Source of the DNA: Desulfurococcus mucosus DSM 2162
GTDB lineage: Archaea; Thermoproteota; Thermoprotei_A; Sulfolobales; Desulfurococcaceae
Assembly: GCF_000186365.1 (NCBI RefSeq)
Contig: NC_014961.1
Span: 496,001 to 560,000, forward strand
DNA length: 64,000 nt
Reading direction: 5' to 3'
The notes under the pieces: model-generated
What the model saw: only the letters and a program-made list of their open reading frames with translations
The model's database searches: none
Told to the model about the DNA's origin: nothing
Position numbers and translations under genes: made by a program
In this document: piece by piece, positions 17,870 to 26,576 of the stretch
Position numbering within the stretch: the stretch's first letter is position 1
Layout of the letters: each line of letters opens with the position of its first letter

Positions 17870-19096
17870 CTATTTCCCGCCATGCTCTTCAAGTGCTCTC
17901 CTGTAGGGCAGTGGCCTATATTCCCTCAGCGAGGGATCGGGTAGCTTCACTGGTTCACCTATCTCAGCCGACTTGTATGCAGCCATCAACAATTCCATTA
18001 CTTCAACAGCGTGGAAGAGGTTTTCACGCGGTGTCTTGTTCTCCGCAAACGCTCTGGTGAACTCTTGATCCTCGTATATGTATCCATACGCGAATGCCTC
18101 ATCGGGTAGTGCCGGCATCAATCCCTGCTCGGCTGCCTGCTTCTCAACTAGATCCTCGCCTGCAGGACCCTTTACCTCCCTGCTGAAGAATACAAAGAGC
18201 TCTGGCTGCAACGTATTGATAGACATGTAGTACTCGGGTCCGAAGAGCTCGAAGGTAAGCCTGAGTCCTGGCCCCACGAAGCTCCACGCGTTGCTCGACT
18301 CTGCTACAGCCAACGTACCGTCCTCGGCCTCGTAAGTGATAACCACCCTGGCATAGTCCTCCACTGGAATCACACGGTAGTCGACACCGTGAGCCTTGAG
18401 CAGTTTCTCCACGTAGAGCGGCCTACGCCATTTTAGTGTTTCAGTGAAGCCTACTACTTTAACCGGTTTCAAATCCTTATAGTTCTTTCCGGGTTCAGAG
18501 AGTAGGTATCTGCCAGCCTCAATACTGTGGCAACCCATGTCCAGTAGCACACCGCCCCCGGAGTACGCTGGGTTCCAGAACCAGTGACTATGGGGTCCTC
18601 CGTGTTCCTCGGCTGCTCTAGACAAGTATGGTCTACCGGTGAGAGCTGCACCCCTTCTCCAAGCTATCTCCCGTCCCCTGACAACAGATGGTGCGAACAC
18701 CTGGTTTTCCAGGTACCCGTGTAGTAGGCCGGCTTTCCTCACTAGTTCCAAGATTCCAGCAGCCTCCTCGAGGTTCCTGGCAAGAGGTTTCTCGTATGCG
18801 ACAGCTTTCACACTGCTGCCCTGTGTCACCTCTTCAACTATGGTTCTTGTCACATCGAGCCTAGTGTGATTCGGCGTGAGTATCCAGAGTGCGTCAATCT
18901 TCTCCTTGCGTAGCATCTCCCTTAGATCGCTGTAAACACTTGGCTCAGGGTACCCTATTTCCCTGGCTAATGCTACTAGGTCTCGTCTGCCTGTCGGCGA
19001 GTACACGGATGACACGATGGCGTTTGGAACGCTGGCGAAGGCTCTTAGATGGAATCTTGCAACGAAGCCGCTGCCCACGAAGCCTACTCGTAGCAT
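17870..19096 (-). CDS. Gfo/Idh/MocA-family NAD(P)-dependent oxidoreductase
   Basis: A 408-residue two-domain dehydrogenase. The N-terminal Rossmann fold has GFVGSGFVARFHLRAF, and the catalytic Lys lies in YEKPLA (near residue 95). The C-terminal domain has GVLLDMGCHSIEAGRY with the usual Asp and His. Family members oxidise sugars, inositols or sugar phosphates, or act on N-acetylated sugars. I start at ATG 19096 (GGTGG 5-6 nt upstream), not at the GTG 9 nt before. It follows the sugar-type binding-protein gene by 31 nt in one operon, so it probably acts on the sugar or polyol that this transporter imports. Confidence 0.9.
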   Translation of the reverse strand: MLRVGFVGSGFVARFHLRAFASVPNAIVSSVYSPTGRRDLVALAREIGYPEPSVYSDLREMLRKEKIDALWILTPNHTRLDVTRTIVEEVTQGSSVKAVAYEKPLARNLEEAAGILELVRKAGLLHGYLENQVFAPSVVRGREIAWRRGAALTGRPYLSRAAEEHGGPHSHWFWNPAYSGGGVLLDMGCHSIEAGRYLLSEPGKNYKDLKPVKVVGFTETLKWRRPLYVEKLLKAHGVDYRVIPVEDYARVVITYEAEDGTLAVAESSNAWSFVGPGLRLTFELFGPEYYMSINTLQPELFVFFSREVKGPAGEDLVEKQAAEQGLMPALPDEAFAYGYIYEDQEFTRAFAENKTPRENLFHAVEVMELLMAAYKSAEIGEPVKLPDPSLREYRPLPYRRALEEHGGK

Positions 19097-19127
19097 CACT
19101 GCCACCTTGTACTAGTTATATGCTCTC

Positions 19128-20528
19128 TCACTTCTTGAACTGTTGTACAACACCCCACTGCTCCTCTGCGATCTTGTCCATAGCTGTCTTAGGATCTATT
19201 TGGCCGGCTACAACCATGTTCCAGTACTTCTGCTGTATCTCGAGCATCCTACCGTAGAAGGGGATGTTCCAGAAGTCCTTTGCATAGGGCAGAGACTCCA
19301 CGAACGCCCTAGCCCACGGCTTGCTGTTTACAAAGTCGCTGCTTTGCGCTATTGATTTCCTAGCTGTGAAGCCCACTCTCAACGAGTAATCCTTATATGC
19401 AACGGTGTAGAACCATTTGATGAATAATTTAGCTTCCTCCTTGTGGTTACTATACGATGAGATGACTAGTGGCTGTCCTCCGAGGGTAATGTATCTCACA
19501 CCGTTGTGCTGAGGTAGGATAGCAACGCCGATCTTGTCGGATACGCGGGATGTAGCTGGATCGAAGAGTGCTGGAGCCATACTGGGCCATAGGACGGTCA
19601 TAGCTGCCTTGCCCTGTGCGAAAGTAGTTATCACTTTGTCGTAATCATATGTTGCAGGGGATGGAGGCATATACCTGGTTAGATTGTGGAGGAACTGTAA
19701 TGCTTCAACTCCCTGTGTACTGTTAATGTAGCTCCTTGGATCCATGGTTGAAGGGTTCCATAGTTCTGCACCCCAGCTCCAGAACATGCTTAGGAATGAG
19801 CACGATATGTAGTCGTAGTCCCTGGATAGAACTAGTGTTATACCGTAGAAGTCCTCGGTAAGCGTCTGGCCTGCAAGGGTTTCACCAGCCCTCCTGGTAA
19901 AGAACTCCGCTATATCTTTTAACTGCAGCCAGTCAAGTCTCTTGAAGTCCTCTAGTGTTGAAGGGAGATCATACCCGTACTTAGCTTTGAAATTAGCTCT
20001 CTCCACGGGGTCGTTGAATAAGTCTTTCCTATAGTAGAGGAGCATCACGGCATCAGCATAGCCGGGCACACCCACATACCTGTTGCTTCCCTGTGGATAC
20101 GTCATGTAGAATTTAACAAGGTTTTCGTATGTGTCCTGCGTAGCCGCCTTCATATCGGGGTCGTTATTGATCCAGTCGGTTAGGTCTATGATATGTCCTC
20201 CCTCAAATAGCTCGCCCAGCCATTGGCTGTCGGAGAATATTATGTCGGCTTCAGAGCTCCTAGCGGTAACTATGCTGGTTACCCTTTGATAGTACGTTCC
20301 CCAGGGCGTGAAATCAAACACCACCTTCACAGGGTATCCGAGCTTCTCCTGCGCATAAGAGGTGAAGTTTGCTGAGAGTTGCTCAAGTATTTTGCCGGGT
20401 TCCCACTCAGGGCTTAACACAACTATCGTGACTTCTTTCCTAGGTTGCTGCGTGCTTAGATAGTATGCTACGCCCCCAATAACTACTATGGCGAGAACTA
20501 CTATAGCTATCAATAGGTTTCTATTCAT
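19128..20528 (-). CDS. ABC-transporter solute-binding protein, family 1 (sugar/polyol type)
   Basis: A 466-residue lipoprotein-like or membrane-anchored binding protein. The N-terminus is a hydrophobic anchor (residues 3-23), followed by the mature family 1 binding fold with VTIVVLSPEW, ADIIFSDSQWLGE and AAMTVLWPSM. It captures a carbohydrate or polyol outside the cell and passes it to the permeases coded divergently from 20656. The start ATG 20528 has GGTGGGATCA upstream, and a strong TATA box lies at 20571-20579. The C-terminus (VVQQFKK) fits ABC sugar-binding proteins. It heads a two-gene operon with the oxidoreductase. Confidence 0.9.
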   Translation of the reverse strand: MNRNLLIAIVVLAIVVIGGVAYYLSTQQPRKEVTIVVLSPEWEPGKILEQLSANFTSYAQEKLGYPVKVVFDFTPWGTYYQRVTSIVTARSSEADIIFSDSQWLGELFEGGHIIDLTDWINNDPDMKAATQDTYENLVKFYMTYPQGSNRYVGVPGYADAVMLLYYRKDLFNDPVERANFKAKYGYDLPSTLEDFKRLDWLQLKDIAEFFTRRAGETLAGQTLTEDFYGITLVLSRDYDYISCSFLSMFWSWGAELWNPSTMDPRSYINSTQGVEALQFLHNLTRYMPPSPATYDYDKVITTFAQGKAAMTVLWPSMAPALFDPATSRVSDKIGVAILPQHNGVRYITLGGQPLVISSYSNHKEEAKLFIKWFYTVAYKDYSLRVGFTARKSIAQSSDFVNSKPWARAFVESLPYAKDFWNIPFYGRMLEIQQKYWNMVVAGQIDPKTAMDKIAEEQWGVVQQFKK

Positions 20529-20570
20529 TGATCCCACCATTTCCACGCCGAAATATATTGTTTACAAGAA

Positions 20571-20579
20571 TATATAAAC
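20571..20579 (-). promoter_or_regulatory. TATA-box promoter of the sugar-binding protein operon
   Basis: The minus strand reads GTTTATATA, with transcription expected near 20549 and a 20-nt leader carrying GGTGG. Confidence 0.6.
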
Positions 20580-20625
20580 TTTACCTTACACAATGTAGAC
20601 TTAAAGTGCCACGCATTCCATAAAC

Positions 20626-20635
20626 ATTTAAAAAC
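20626..20635 (+). promoter_or_regulatory. TATA-box promoter of the sugar ABC permease/ATPase operon
   Basis: ATTTAAAAAC is centred 26 nt before ATG 20656, so the mRNA should be leaderless. It is divergent from the binding-protein promoter, 50 nt away. Confidence 0.6.
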
Positions 20636-20655
20636 TCTGACCCCATAACTATACC

Positions 20656-21576
20656 ATGAAACAGCGGGCGTTATCCATGATTAAAGCCGGTAGAGGTAGA
20701 AATGCCAACCCCTGGATCCTAGTGTTACCCGCGTTCATGCTATTGTTGTTGTTCAACATATTTCCACTGGTCTGGAGCCTTGGATTATCGTTCTATAGTT
20801 TCTCGCTTATTATCAGGCAAAAACCAAATTTCGTCTGGGTAAGCAACTACGCCAACTTGATCACCAGCCAGGAGACATGGGACAGGTTCGCTAAGACAGG
20901 CGTTTTCATAGGGTATAGTCTGATCCTTCAATTCGGGCTGGCACTTCTGTTCTCACTGCTGTTGTTCGGCGAATTTAAGGGGAGGAAGGTTGTTATAACA
21001 GCCTTGACAATTCCACTAATGATTGCCCCGGTGGCATCAGCGTTAATATTCAGGTATCTCTTCGACGAGATGTTTGGTCCTGTCAACCAGTTTCTGCGTT
21101 CGCACCTCGGCGTGAGCCCATTGTGGTTCAGTAATGAATTATCCCCCATCGGGGTCCCATATGCGATGTTAATGGTTATATTGGTTGAGACATGGATATG
21201 GACGCCCTTCGTGATGTTTCTAATCATGGCTGGCATAAGCGCTATACCGCAGGATCTCGTAGAGCAAAGCAGAGTAGATGGCTTAAGGTTCAGATATGTC
21301 TTCAGATTCGTGATACTGCCCTACGTGAAGCCTATGCTCGCCATAGCATTGATATTCAGGTTCATGGATTCTCTGAAGACCTTCGACACAGTGTACGTTC
21401 TCACAGCGGGTGGCCCTGGTACAACCACCGAGCTGATATCGGTTCACATATACAAGCTCGCATTCGAGAGATGGGACTTCGGCTCTGCAACAGCCCTCAG
21501 CTACCTGGTGCTCGTAATAGTCATCTTCGCCACGAACCTCTTCATGCACTACCTGATGGGTGGTGGGGAGAGATGA
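20656..21576 (+). CDS. Sugar-type ABC transporter permease (MalF/UgpA-like)
   Basis: A 306-residue inner-membrane protein with six helices. The EAA loop that contacts the ATPase is degenerate but present around residues 195-215 (IPQDLVEQSRVDGL). The conserved C-terminal segment VLTAGGPGTTTELISVHIYK is typical of MalF-type permeases. It pairs with the second permease, whose ATG overlaps this stop (ATGA). The putative promoter predicts a leaderless transcript starting at the ATG. Confidence 0.93.
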   Translation: MKQRALSMIKAGRGRNANPWILVLPAFMLLLLFNIFPLVWSLGLSFYSFSLIIRQKPNFVWVSNYANLITSQETWDRFAKTGVFIGYSLILQFGLALLFSLLLFGEFKGRKVVITALTIPLMIAPVASALIFRYLFDEMFGPVNQFLRSHLGVSPLWFSNELSPIGVPYAMLMVILVETWIWTPFVMFLIMAGISAIPQDLVEQSRVDGLRFRYVFRFVILPYVKPMLAIALIFRFMDSLKTFDTVYVLTAGGPGTTTELISVHIYKLAFERWDFGSATALSYLVLVIVIFATNLFMHYLMGGGER

Positions 21577-22409
21577 GCGTCGTAAGGGATTTAACAGGCT
21601 ACCGGGTTAAGAAGGTGTTGAGATACCTCCTCCTATTGATCCTCACCTCCATATGGTTGCTCCCAGTTTACGCCATGTTCTCCATAGCTTTCAGACCTAG
21701 GTGGGATATGTATGGTAACCTATTCATTCCTGCAGCAATCACACTGGAGAACTTCGTGGAGGCATATAACTACGGTGCGTTCTCAGCGATAGTGAACTCA
21801 ATAGTGTTAACTGCTGGTGGGACAGGCATAGCCTTACTGCTCGCTGTGCTAGCAGCCTACGCGTTCTCACGGTTTAACATGAGGGGTAAGAACCTCCTAA
21901 TGTTCTATATACTGTCAACTAGAATGATGCCCGGTATAACCCTTGTAATACCAATCTTCGTAATGTACTATAATTTGGGATTAAAGGGAACCTATCTGGG
22001 CTTGATACTAGTCTACTCCATGATGACCCTACCACTCAGCCTGTGGATGATCAAGAGCTTCATAGATGATGTCCCAAGAGATATAGATGAAGCTGCGATA
22101 CTGGATGGGCACTCAACATGGTACATATTGTTCAAGATAACCCTACCCTCCATAACCCCTGGGCTCGCTGCCTCTGCAGCATTCGCAGCGATAGCCGTGT
22201 GGAATGAATTCCTGTTCGCACTGTTGCTCAGTAGCATTGAGACCAAGCCCACCTCAGTATTGCTGAGCAGTATCAGGGGGGAGAGAGGCTTCAACTGGGG
22301 GAGAGTTGCATCCATAGAAGTAGTGTATATTCTCCCCATAGTACTCCTAGTGTTCTGGTTGCAGAGATACATACTGAGAGGCTTAACATTCGGAACCGTT
22401 AAGAGGTGA
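21573..22409 (+). CDS. Sugar-type ABC transporter permease (MalG/UgpE-like)
   Basis: A 278-residue membrane protein with six helices. The EAA-loop motif is clear: IDEAAILDGHSTWYILFKITLP, around residues 170-192. The motif places it as the partner of the MalF-like permease. ATG 21573 overlaps the upstream stop by 4 nt; a longer open frame from 21192 lies out of phase inside the upstream gene and is not real. Downstream, the first ATPase begins 5 nt after the stop. Confidence 0.93.
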   Translation: MSVVRDLTGYRVKKVLRYLLLLILTSIWLLPVYAMFSIAFRPRWDMYGNLFIPAAITLENFVEAYNYGAFSAIVNSIVLTAGGTGIALLLAVLAAYAFSRFNMRGKNLLMFYILSTRMMPGITLVIPIFVMYYNLGLKGTYLGLILVYSMMTLPLSLWMIKSFIDDVPRDIDEAAILDGHSTWYILFKITLPSITPGLAASAAFAAIAVWNEFLFALLLSSIETKPTSVLLSSIRGERGFNWGRVASIEVVYILPIVLLVFWLQRYILRGLTFGTVKR

Positions 22410-22414
22410 AGTGC

Positions 22415-23536
22415 ATGGTTCTACTGGAAGCCAGGGGAGTTTCAAAGAGTTACAATGATAGGAAGATACTCGACGATGTTTCCTTTCACATAGACCAGGG
22501 CGAGTTATGCGTTATACTGGGGCCACCTGGCTCCGGGAAGACTACACTGCTGAAGATTATTGCCGGCCTCGTAAGGCAGGATGAAGGAAGCATCCTACTG
22601 AACGGGGAGTCAATAGATGATAAACCTCCTTCACAGAGACCTGTCTCAATGATGTTTGAGACCCTGGCCCTCTACTCACATTTAACGGTCTACGAGAATA
22701 TAGCGTCGCCCCTTATTGCCGCTAAGAAAACACCTGAAGAGATAGATAGGAGGGTTCGAGAGCTGGCCGGGGTACTCAAAATAGAGCATCTTCTCGAGAG
22801 GAAGGCCGACAAGCTTAGCGGCGGCGAGAGGCAGCGTGTTGCTATGGCGAGGGCGTTGGCTAAGGATGCCTCAATATATTTACTTGACGAACCATTCGCC
22901 AACCTCGACGCGAAGATAAGACACGCCCTAAGAACAGAGTTTAAGAAGCTCAAGCAAGCACTCGGTAAAACCATAGTACTAGCGACAAGCGACCCGCTCG
23001 ACGCGCTGTCCCTCGGCGATAAGATAATTGTCATCCGCTGGGGGAAAGTATACCAAGTTGGAGACCCACTCACCATATACAGGAGGCCAAAGGGCCTCTG
23101 GCTCTCCCGGTATCTCACAGGGGGACTACTAAACGAGCTCGAGGTGGCGTGGAGAGGCGGCGAGCTTGTCGTGGAGGGCATTAATAGAATGAGGCTTTCA
23201 TTGCCGCGTGAACTATTGGAATTGATTCTCGGGAGAGGCATCGAAAAAGCCACGCTCGCCTCATACATTGATGGATGCAGTATCTCTAGGTCTAGCAGGG
23301 GGTGTAAAGGGCTGGGAATCAAAGCTAAGTACATTGGTGCCGAGTACAGGGGGAGCGAGTACATAGTCTATGCATCGGAGGCAGACCGCATCTTTAAATG
23401 CCTAATGCACCCAGCCGAGTTCACCCTCATGGATTTGAAGTATGGGGACGAGGTAGAGGTATGCATAGATCTATCGAACACAATAGTGTTCGCAGGGAGT
23501 GACTCTGAGGAGGAGGATGATAGTGGTCTCGGTTGA
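22415..23536 (+). CDS. Sugar-type ABC ATPase A with lost Q- and H-loop residues
   Basis: A 373-residue MalK-type ATPase. Walker A is GPPGSGKTTL, the signature is canonical (KLSGGERQRV), and Walker B is IYLLDEP. The Q-loop Gln is Glu (MMFETLALY) and the H-loop His is Ser (LATSDPLDAL), so its own ATP site is probably not hydrolytic. A TOBE/OB-like C-terminal domain follows from about residue 235. ATG 22415 has GAGGTGA upstream; the GTG nine bases earlier overlaps the permease stop. The asymmetry with ATPase B suggests an obligate heterodimer. Confidence 0.92.
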   Translation: MVLLEARGVSKSYNDRKILDDVSFHIDQGELCVILGPPGSGKTTLLKIIAGLVRQDEGSILLNGESIDDKPPSQRPVSMMFETLALYSHLTVYENIASPLIAAKKTPEEIDRRVRELAGVLKIEHLLERKADKLSGGERQRVAMARALAKDASIYLLDEPFANLDAKIRHALRTEFKKLKQALGKTIVLATSDPLDALSLGDKIIVIRWGKVYQVGDPLTIYRRPKGLWLSRYLTGGLLNELEVAWRGGELVVEGINRMRLSLPRELLELILGRGIEKATLASYIDGCSISRSSRGCKGLGIKAKYIGAEYRGSEYIVYASEADRIFKCLMHPAEFTLMDLKYGDEVEVCIDLSNTIVFAGSDSEEEDDSGLG

Positions 23537-24629
23537 GATACGGGGCGTCTCGAAAAAATTTGGGAAGGTGGAGGCCCTGAAAGGCATAGACCTTTTCATC
23601 AGGAGCGGTGAATTCTTCGCTATCCTCGGCCCAAGCGGCTGCGGCAAGACCACCCTGCTCAGAATAATAGCCGGCCTCGAAAAGCCGTCGACGGGGAGGG
23701 TTTTCTTCGACGGGGTTGATGTAACCGGCTACCCAGCTGAATACAGAAATGTTGCAATGGTGTTCCAGTTTTACGCACTTTACCCAACCACGGTCTACGA
23801 GAACATAGCCCTTCCACTTAAATCGAGAAAGTATAAGGGAAAGGAGATCTATGAACGCGTTAGAAAAATATCCGAGGTAGTTGGCTTATCAGATAAACTG
23901 AATCTTCACGTTAACAAGTTAAGCGTGGCTGACAAGCAAAGGGTGGCATTGGCTAGGGCTATGGCCAGGGAGCCCAACCTATACCTGCTTGATGAGCCAC
24001 TGACAATACTGGATCCCGTGAGCAGGATAATCATGAGAAGCGAGTTGAAGAGGGTGCAGAGAGAGCTCGGTCAAACAGTGATATATGTAACGCATGATCA
24101 GGTCGAAGCACTAACCCTGGCCGATAGAATAGCGGTCATGAGCTTCGGGAGAGTGGAGCAGGTTGGAGAGCCAGATGCAATATACAATAACCCCGTGAAC
24201 ACCTATGTCGGCTGGTTCCTAGGGGAGCCCGGGATGAACTTCATAGATGTACAGGTTAGTGGGGAGGGCTTAGCCATAGGGGGTTCAGCGATCTATGTGA
24301 ACAGGGATATGGCAGCAGTCTTAAGGAAGAAAGGGTTTGACAGAGTTCTCCTGGGATTCAGAGGCGAGAATGCCATTGTATCAAGGCACAGTGGAGGCGG
24401 CGGGGTGAGCTTTGCCTCCAGAGTAAGCGTGATAGAGTTCCTTGGAACACGCTACATTATCACGCTTGAAGCGGGTGGGCAAGAGTTCAAGGTGGTCATG
24501 GATACGAAGAGGTTCGAGGAATTATCGCCCAAGGTGGGTGAGGAAGTCTACGTACGCATCCGTGACTCATACATTAGGCTCTATGATCCAGAAGGAAGGA
24601 TCATAGAACTATCTGAGGGTGACAAGTGA
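23517..24629 (+). CDS. Sugar-type ABC ATPase B with degenerate signature motif
   Basis: A 370-residue MalK-type ATPase with canonical Walker A (GPSGCGKTTL), Q-loop (VFQFYALYP), Walker B (LYLLDEP) and H-loop (YVTHDQVEAL). The signature motif, however, is LSVAD instead of LSGGQ. Its Walker site can be completed by the LSGGE of ATPase A, while the reverse site lacks both His and signature. A TOBE-like domain is at the C-terminus. The gene overlaps ATPase A by 20 nt; GTG 23523 is an alternative start with better spacing to the GGAGG. One catalytic site per dimer is therefore expected. Confidence 0.92.
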   Translation: MIVVSVEIRGVSKKFGKVEALKGIDLFIRSGEFFAILGPSGCGKTTLLRIIAGLEKPSTGRVFFDGVDVTGYPAEYRNVAMVFQFYALYPTTVYENIALPLKSRKYKGKEIYERVRKISEVVGLSDKLNLHVNKLSVADKQRVALARAMAREPNLYLLDEPLTILDPVSRIIMRSELKRVQRELGQTVIYVTHDQVEALTLADRIAVMSFGRVEQVGEPDAIYNNPVNTYVGWFLGEPGMNFIDVQVSGEGLAIGGSAIYVNRDMAAVLRKKGFDRVLLGFRGENAIVSRHSGGGGVSFASRVSVIEFLGTRYIITLEAGGQEFKVVMDTKRFEELSPKVGEEVYVRIRDSYIRLYDPEGRIIELSEGDK

Positions 24630-24907
24630 TGAAGACCTCTAGGGGATTCATCGAAAAAACTCTCCTAATAGTTGGCTTGATAGGGTTGGCATTAATAATC
24701 CAACCTTTCAGCAGGGATGCCTACACATGGGGATGGTATGTTCTAATGGCAGCAACCACACTGTACGTGGCGTCCACGCTTACGCCGACCAGCTATCACG
24801 GCACTAGGTTCCTCCTCAGGTATGCACTCACGCTTACAATAGTGTTGCTCGTAGTGGCATCATTCATACTGCTCTCAATAAAGCTAGCTCCACTGCTAGT
24901 AGGTTAA
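24629..24907 (+). CDS. Small three-helix membrane protein, last gene of the sugar ABC operon
   Basis: A 92-residue protein with three likely membrane helices (about 11-27, 35-52 and 66-90). I do not recognise its family. Its ATG overlaps the stop of ATPase B (TGATG), so it is co-translated with the importer. The order of two permeases, two different ATPases and a small membrane protein resembles the bacterial glycerol importer operon glpSTPQV, which carries a DUF2160 membrane protein of similar size. No sequence similarity to DUF2160 was evident to me. Confidence 0.7.
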   Translation: MKTSRGFIEKTLLIVGLIGLALIIQPFSRDAYTWGWYVLMAATTLYVASTLTPTSYHGTRFLLRYALTLTIVLLVVASFILLSIKLAPLLVG

Positions 24908-25028
24908 CCATTCTTCCCTGAATGCTTGAACCCAGGGCTTTCGCCGGACATGATAGCAGATGATTAAGTGTGGTGCTTCCAGTAAACATTAGGGTTGAAA
25001 ACCCATTATTGCTTTATGGATTCCTGTC

Positions 25029-26576
25029 TCAGCCTGCGAGGTTTTTCCTCTTGAATCTCACTAGTCCAGCTGTGAATGGCACTATTATCCATGCTGCTGT
25101 AGCTACCGCTATGTATTCTGGTTTCACTACTTCGAGTACCGCTGCCCCCAGGTATCCATGCCTGTATAATACTAGGGCTGTCACGAGGTCTGCAAGCCTC
25201 ATGGGGCTCAGGTAGTATAATTTATACGTTAGCTTCAAGTAGTCCTCAATGCTGTGGCCGACAGTGAACGCTATCATGAATCCAAGTATCTGGAAGCCTA
25301 TCAGGTAGAGGAGGTATAGGGTTATCGTGATAGCCAGGTATGAGGCTCCCCTGGCTTCCACAGCTATGTAGTAGCAGAGCGTGTAGAAGCCTGCTAGGGA
25401 CGCCGCGAGGCCGAGGTATATGAGTAAGGCGTCCAGGGGGTTCAACGCCACCCTGAGGGTTGAGTAGACCCCTGTGTAGAGCGCTATGGTGAACACTGCG
25501 GGGGCCGCTAGTGCAACGAGTACTCCTGCAGCATACCTCGTCAAGTACAGGTCTCTCCTAGTGATGGGTCTAGCCAGTATGAACTCCAATGCACCCTGGG
25601 TTTTCGGCTTAGCTATGAGGACGTAGCCGAGGTAGAGTACTACTATCGGGAAGAAGCCTGAGAACAAGCCTACACCGGTTCCAGCCACGAACTCCGTGAT
25701 AGCTTCAACAGCTGGATTAGTCAGCCCCATGGAGATCTCCAGTCCACCGAGGATTTCACCCTCCCGGCTGAGGAGTGCTAGACGTATTTCAACAGGCCTA
25801 CTGCTTTCAAGGAGCTTGGGGTCCACTGCGGCCTCGTACACATATGTCTTCAAAGCCTCCCTTATAGTGCCAAGGTAGCTCATCCCCGATATGTTGCTTA
25901 CCATGGGGCCCCTTGACTCCCAGTAGGTGTACGAGTAGTTCGACTCCTTGATACTGTAGTATAAGCTTAACTCCCCTTGGAACTCGCCTGCAGCAGCCAT
26001 GACCACGTATAGTTTGCCGCCGGCCGGGATAATGGATCCACATACTTCGAGCGATGAAGCGGGGTGAATCCATGAGAAGGCGTGGGCGCCTATGGCTTCA
26101 CACCCATAGTATCTTGACGCATTACTGCTTGACTGCGTCAGCCTCATGGTAATGGTCTCCTTCACCTCCACGGAGCCTACGTGCATTGCAGTTACATTCA
26201 GGGTGAGCGGGATGATCCTGTATCCCGTTAGGGGAACGGGTGATTCAGGTAGAGGTATCTCCAGGGGTCCAGTGCCCTCAATACTGTATCTCCCTAGGAG
26301 GAGCCATGTATTACCGAGCTCCAGGGTGGCCGTGAAGGATGGTGAAAGAGGCTTAAGCTCGTTGTCGTAGAGCCCTATGTTGACCCTCAGCACCCTGCTC
26401 TCAGCATCCAGCTCGGCTACCGCTACCCCGTTGTATAGGAGTCTCTGGCTCCCCGCCAGCATTGACTGAGCCACCATGTATGTTAACCCGACGCCGGCCA
26501 TGATGAAGAGTATGAGTGCTGTGAGCGTGGCCTTCCTGATGAAGGCTCTCTTGAAGTCGTAGATGAACGGCTTCAA
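25029..26576 (-). CDS. ABC-2-type exporter permease
   Basis: A 515-residue membrane protein. One helix at the N-terminus (18-42) is followed by a ~250-residue extracytoplasmic domain with several N-x-S/T sites. Five or six helices follow from about residue 300. The phrase ALEFILARPITRRDLYL (around 328) is a typical ABC-2 coupling region, so this is the membrane partner of the ATPase just upstream. Their genes overlap by 4 nt (ATGA). Substrate is unknown. Confidence 0.88.
   Translation of the reverse strand: MKPFIYDFKRAFIRKATLTALILFIMAGVGLTYMVAQSMLAGSQRLLYNGVAVAELDAESRVLRVNIGLYDNELKPLSPSFTATLELGNTWLLLGRYSIEGTGPLEIPLPESPVPLTGYRIIPLTLNVTAMHVGSVEVKETITMRLTQSSSNASRYYGCEAIGAHAFSWIHPASSLEVCGSIIPAGGKLYVVMAAAGEFQGELSLYYSIKESNYSYTYWESRGPMVSNISGMSYLGTIREALKTYVYEAAVDPKLLESSRPVEIRLALLSREGEILGGLEISMGLTNPAVEAITEFVAGTGVGLFSGFFPIVVLYLGYVLIAKPKTQGALEFILARPITRRDLYLTRYAAGVLVALAAPAVFTIALYTGVYSTLRVALNPLDALLIYLGLAASLAGFYTLCYYIAVEARGASYLAITITLYLLYLIGFQILGFMIAFTVGHSIEDYLKLTYKLYYLSPMRLADLVTALVLYRHGYLGAAVLEVVKPEYIAVATAAWIIVPFTAGLVRFKRKNLAG

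Noticed and set aside
21192-21572. Long N-terminal extension of the second sugar permease
   Set aside because: It runs out of phase inside the first permease gene. The ATG at 21573 overlapping the stop is the standard coupling arrangement.
24908-25028. Possible transposon end after the sugar operon (AACCCAGGGCTTTCGCC)
   Set aside because: Only a faint likeness to the 5' hairpin end at 27993-28012; too short to support.
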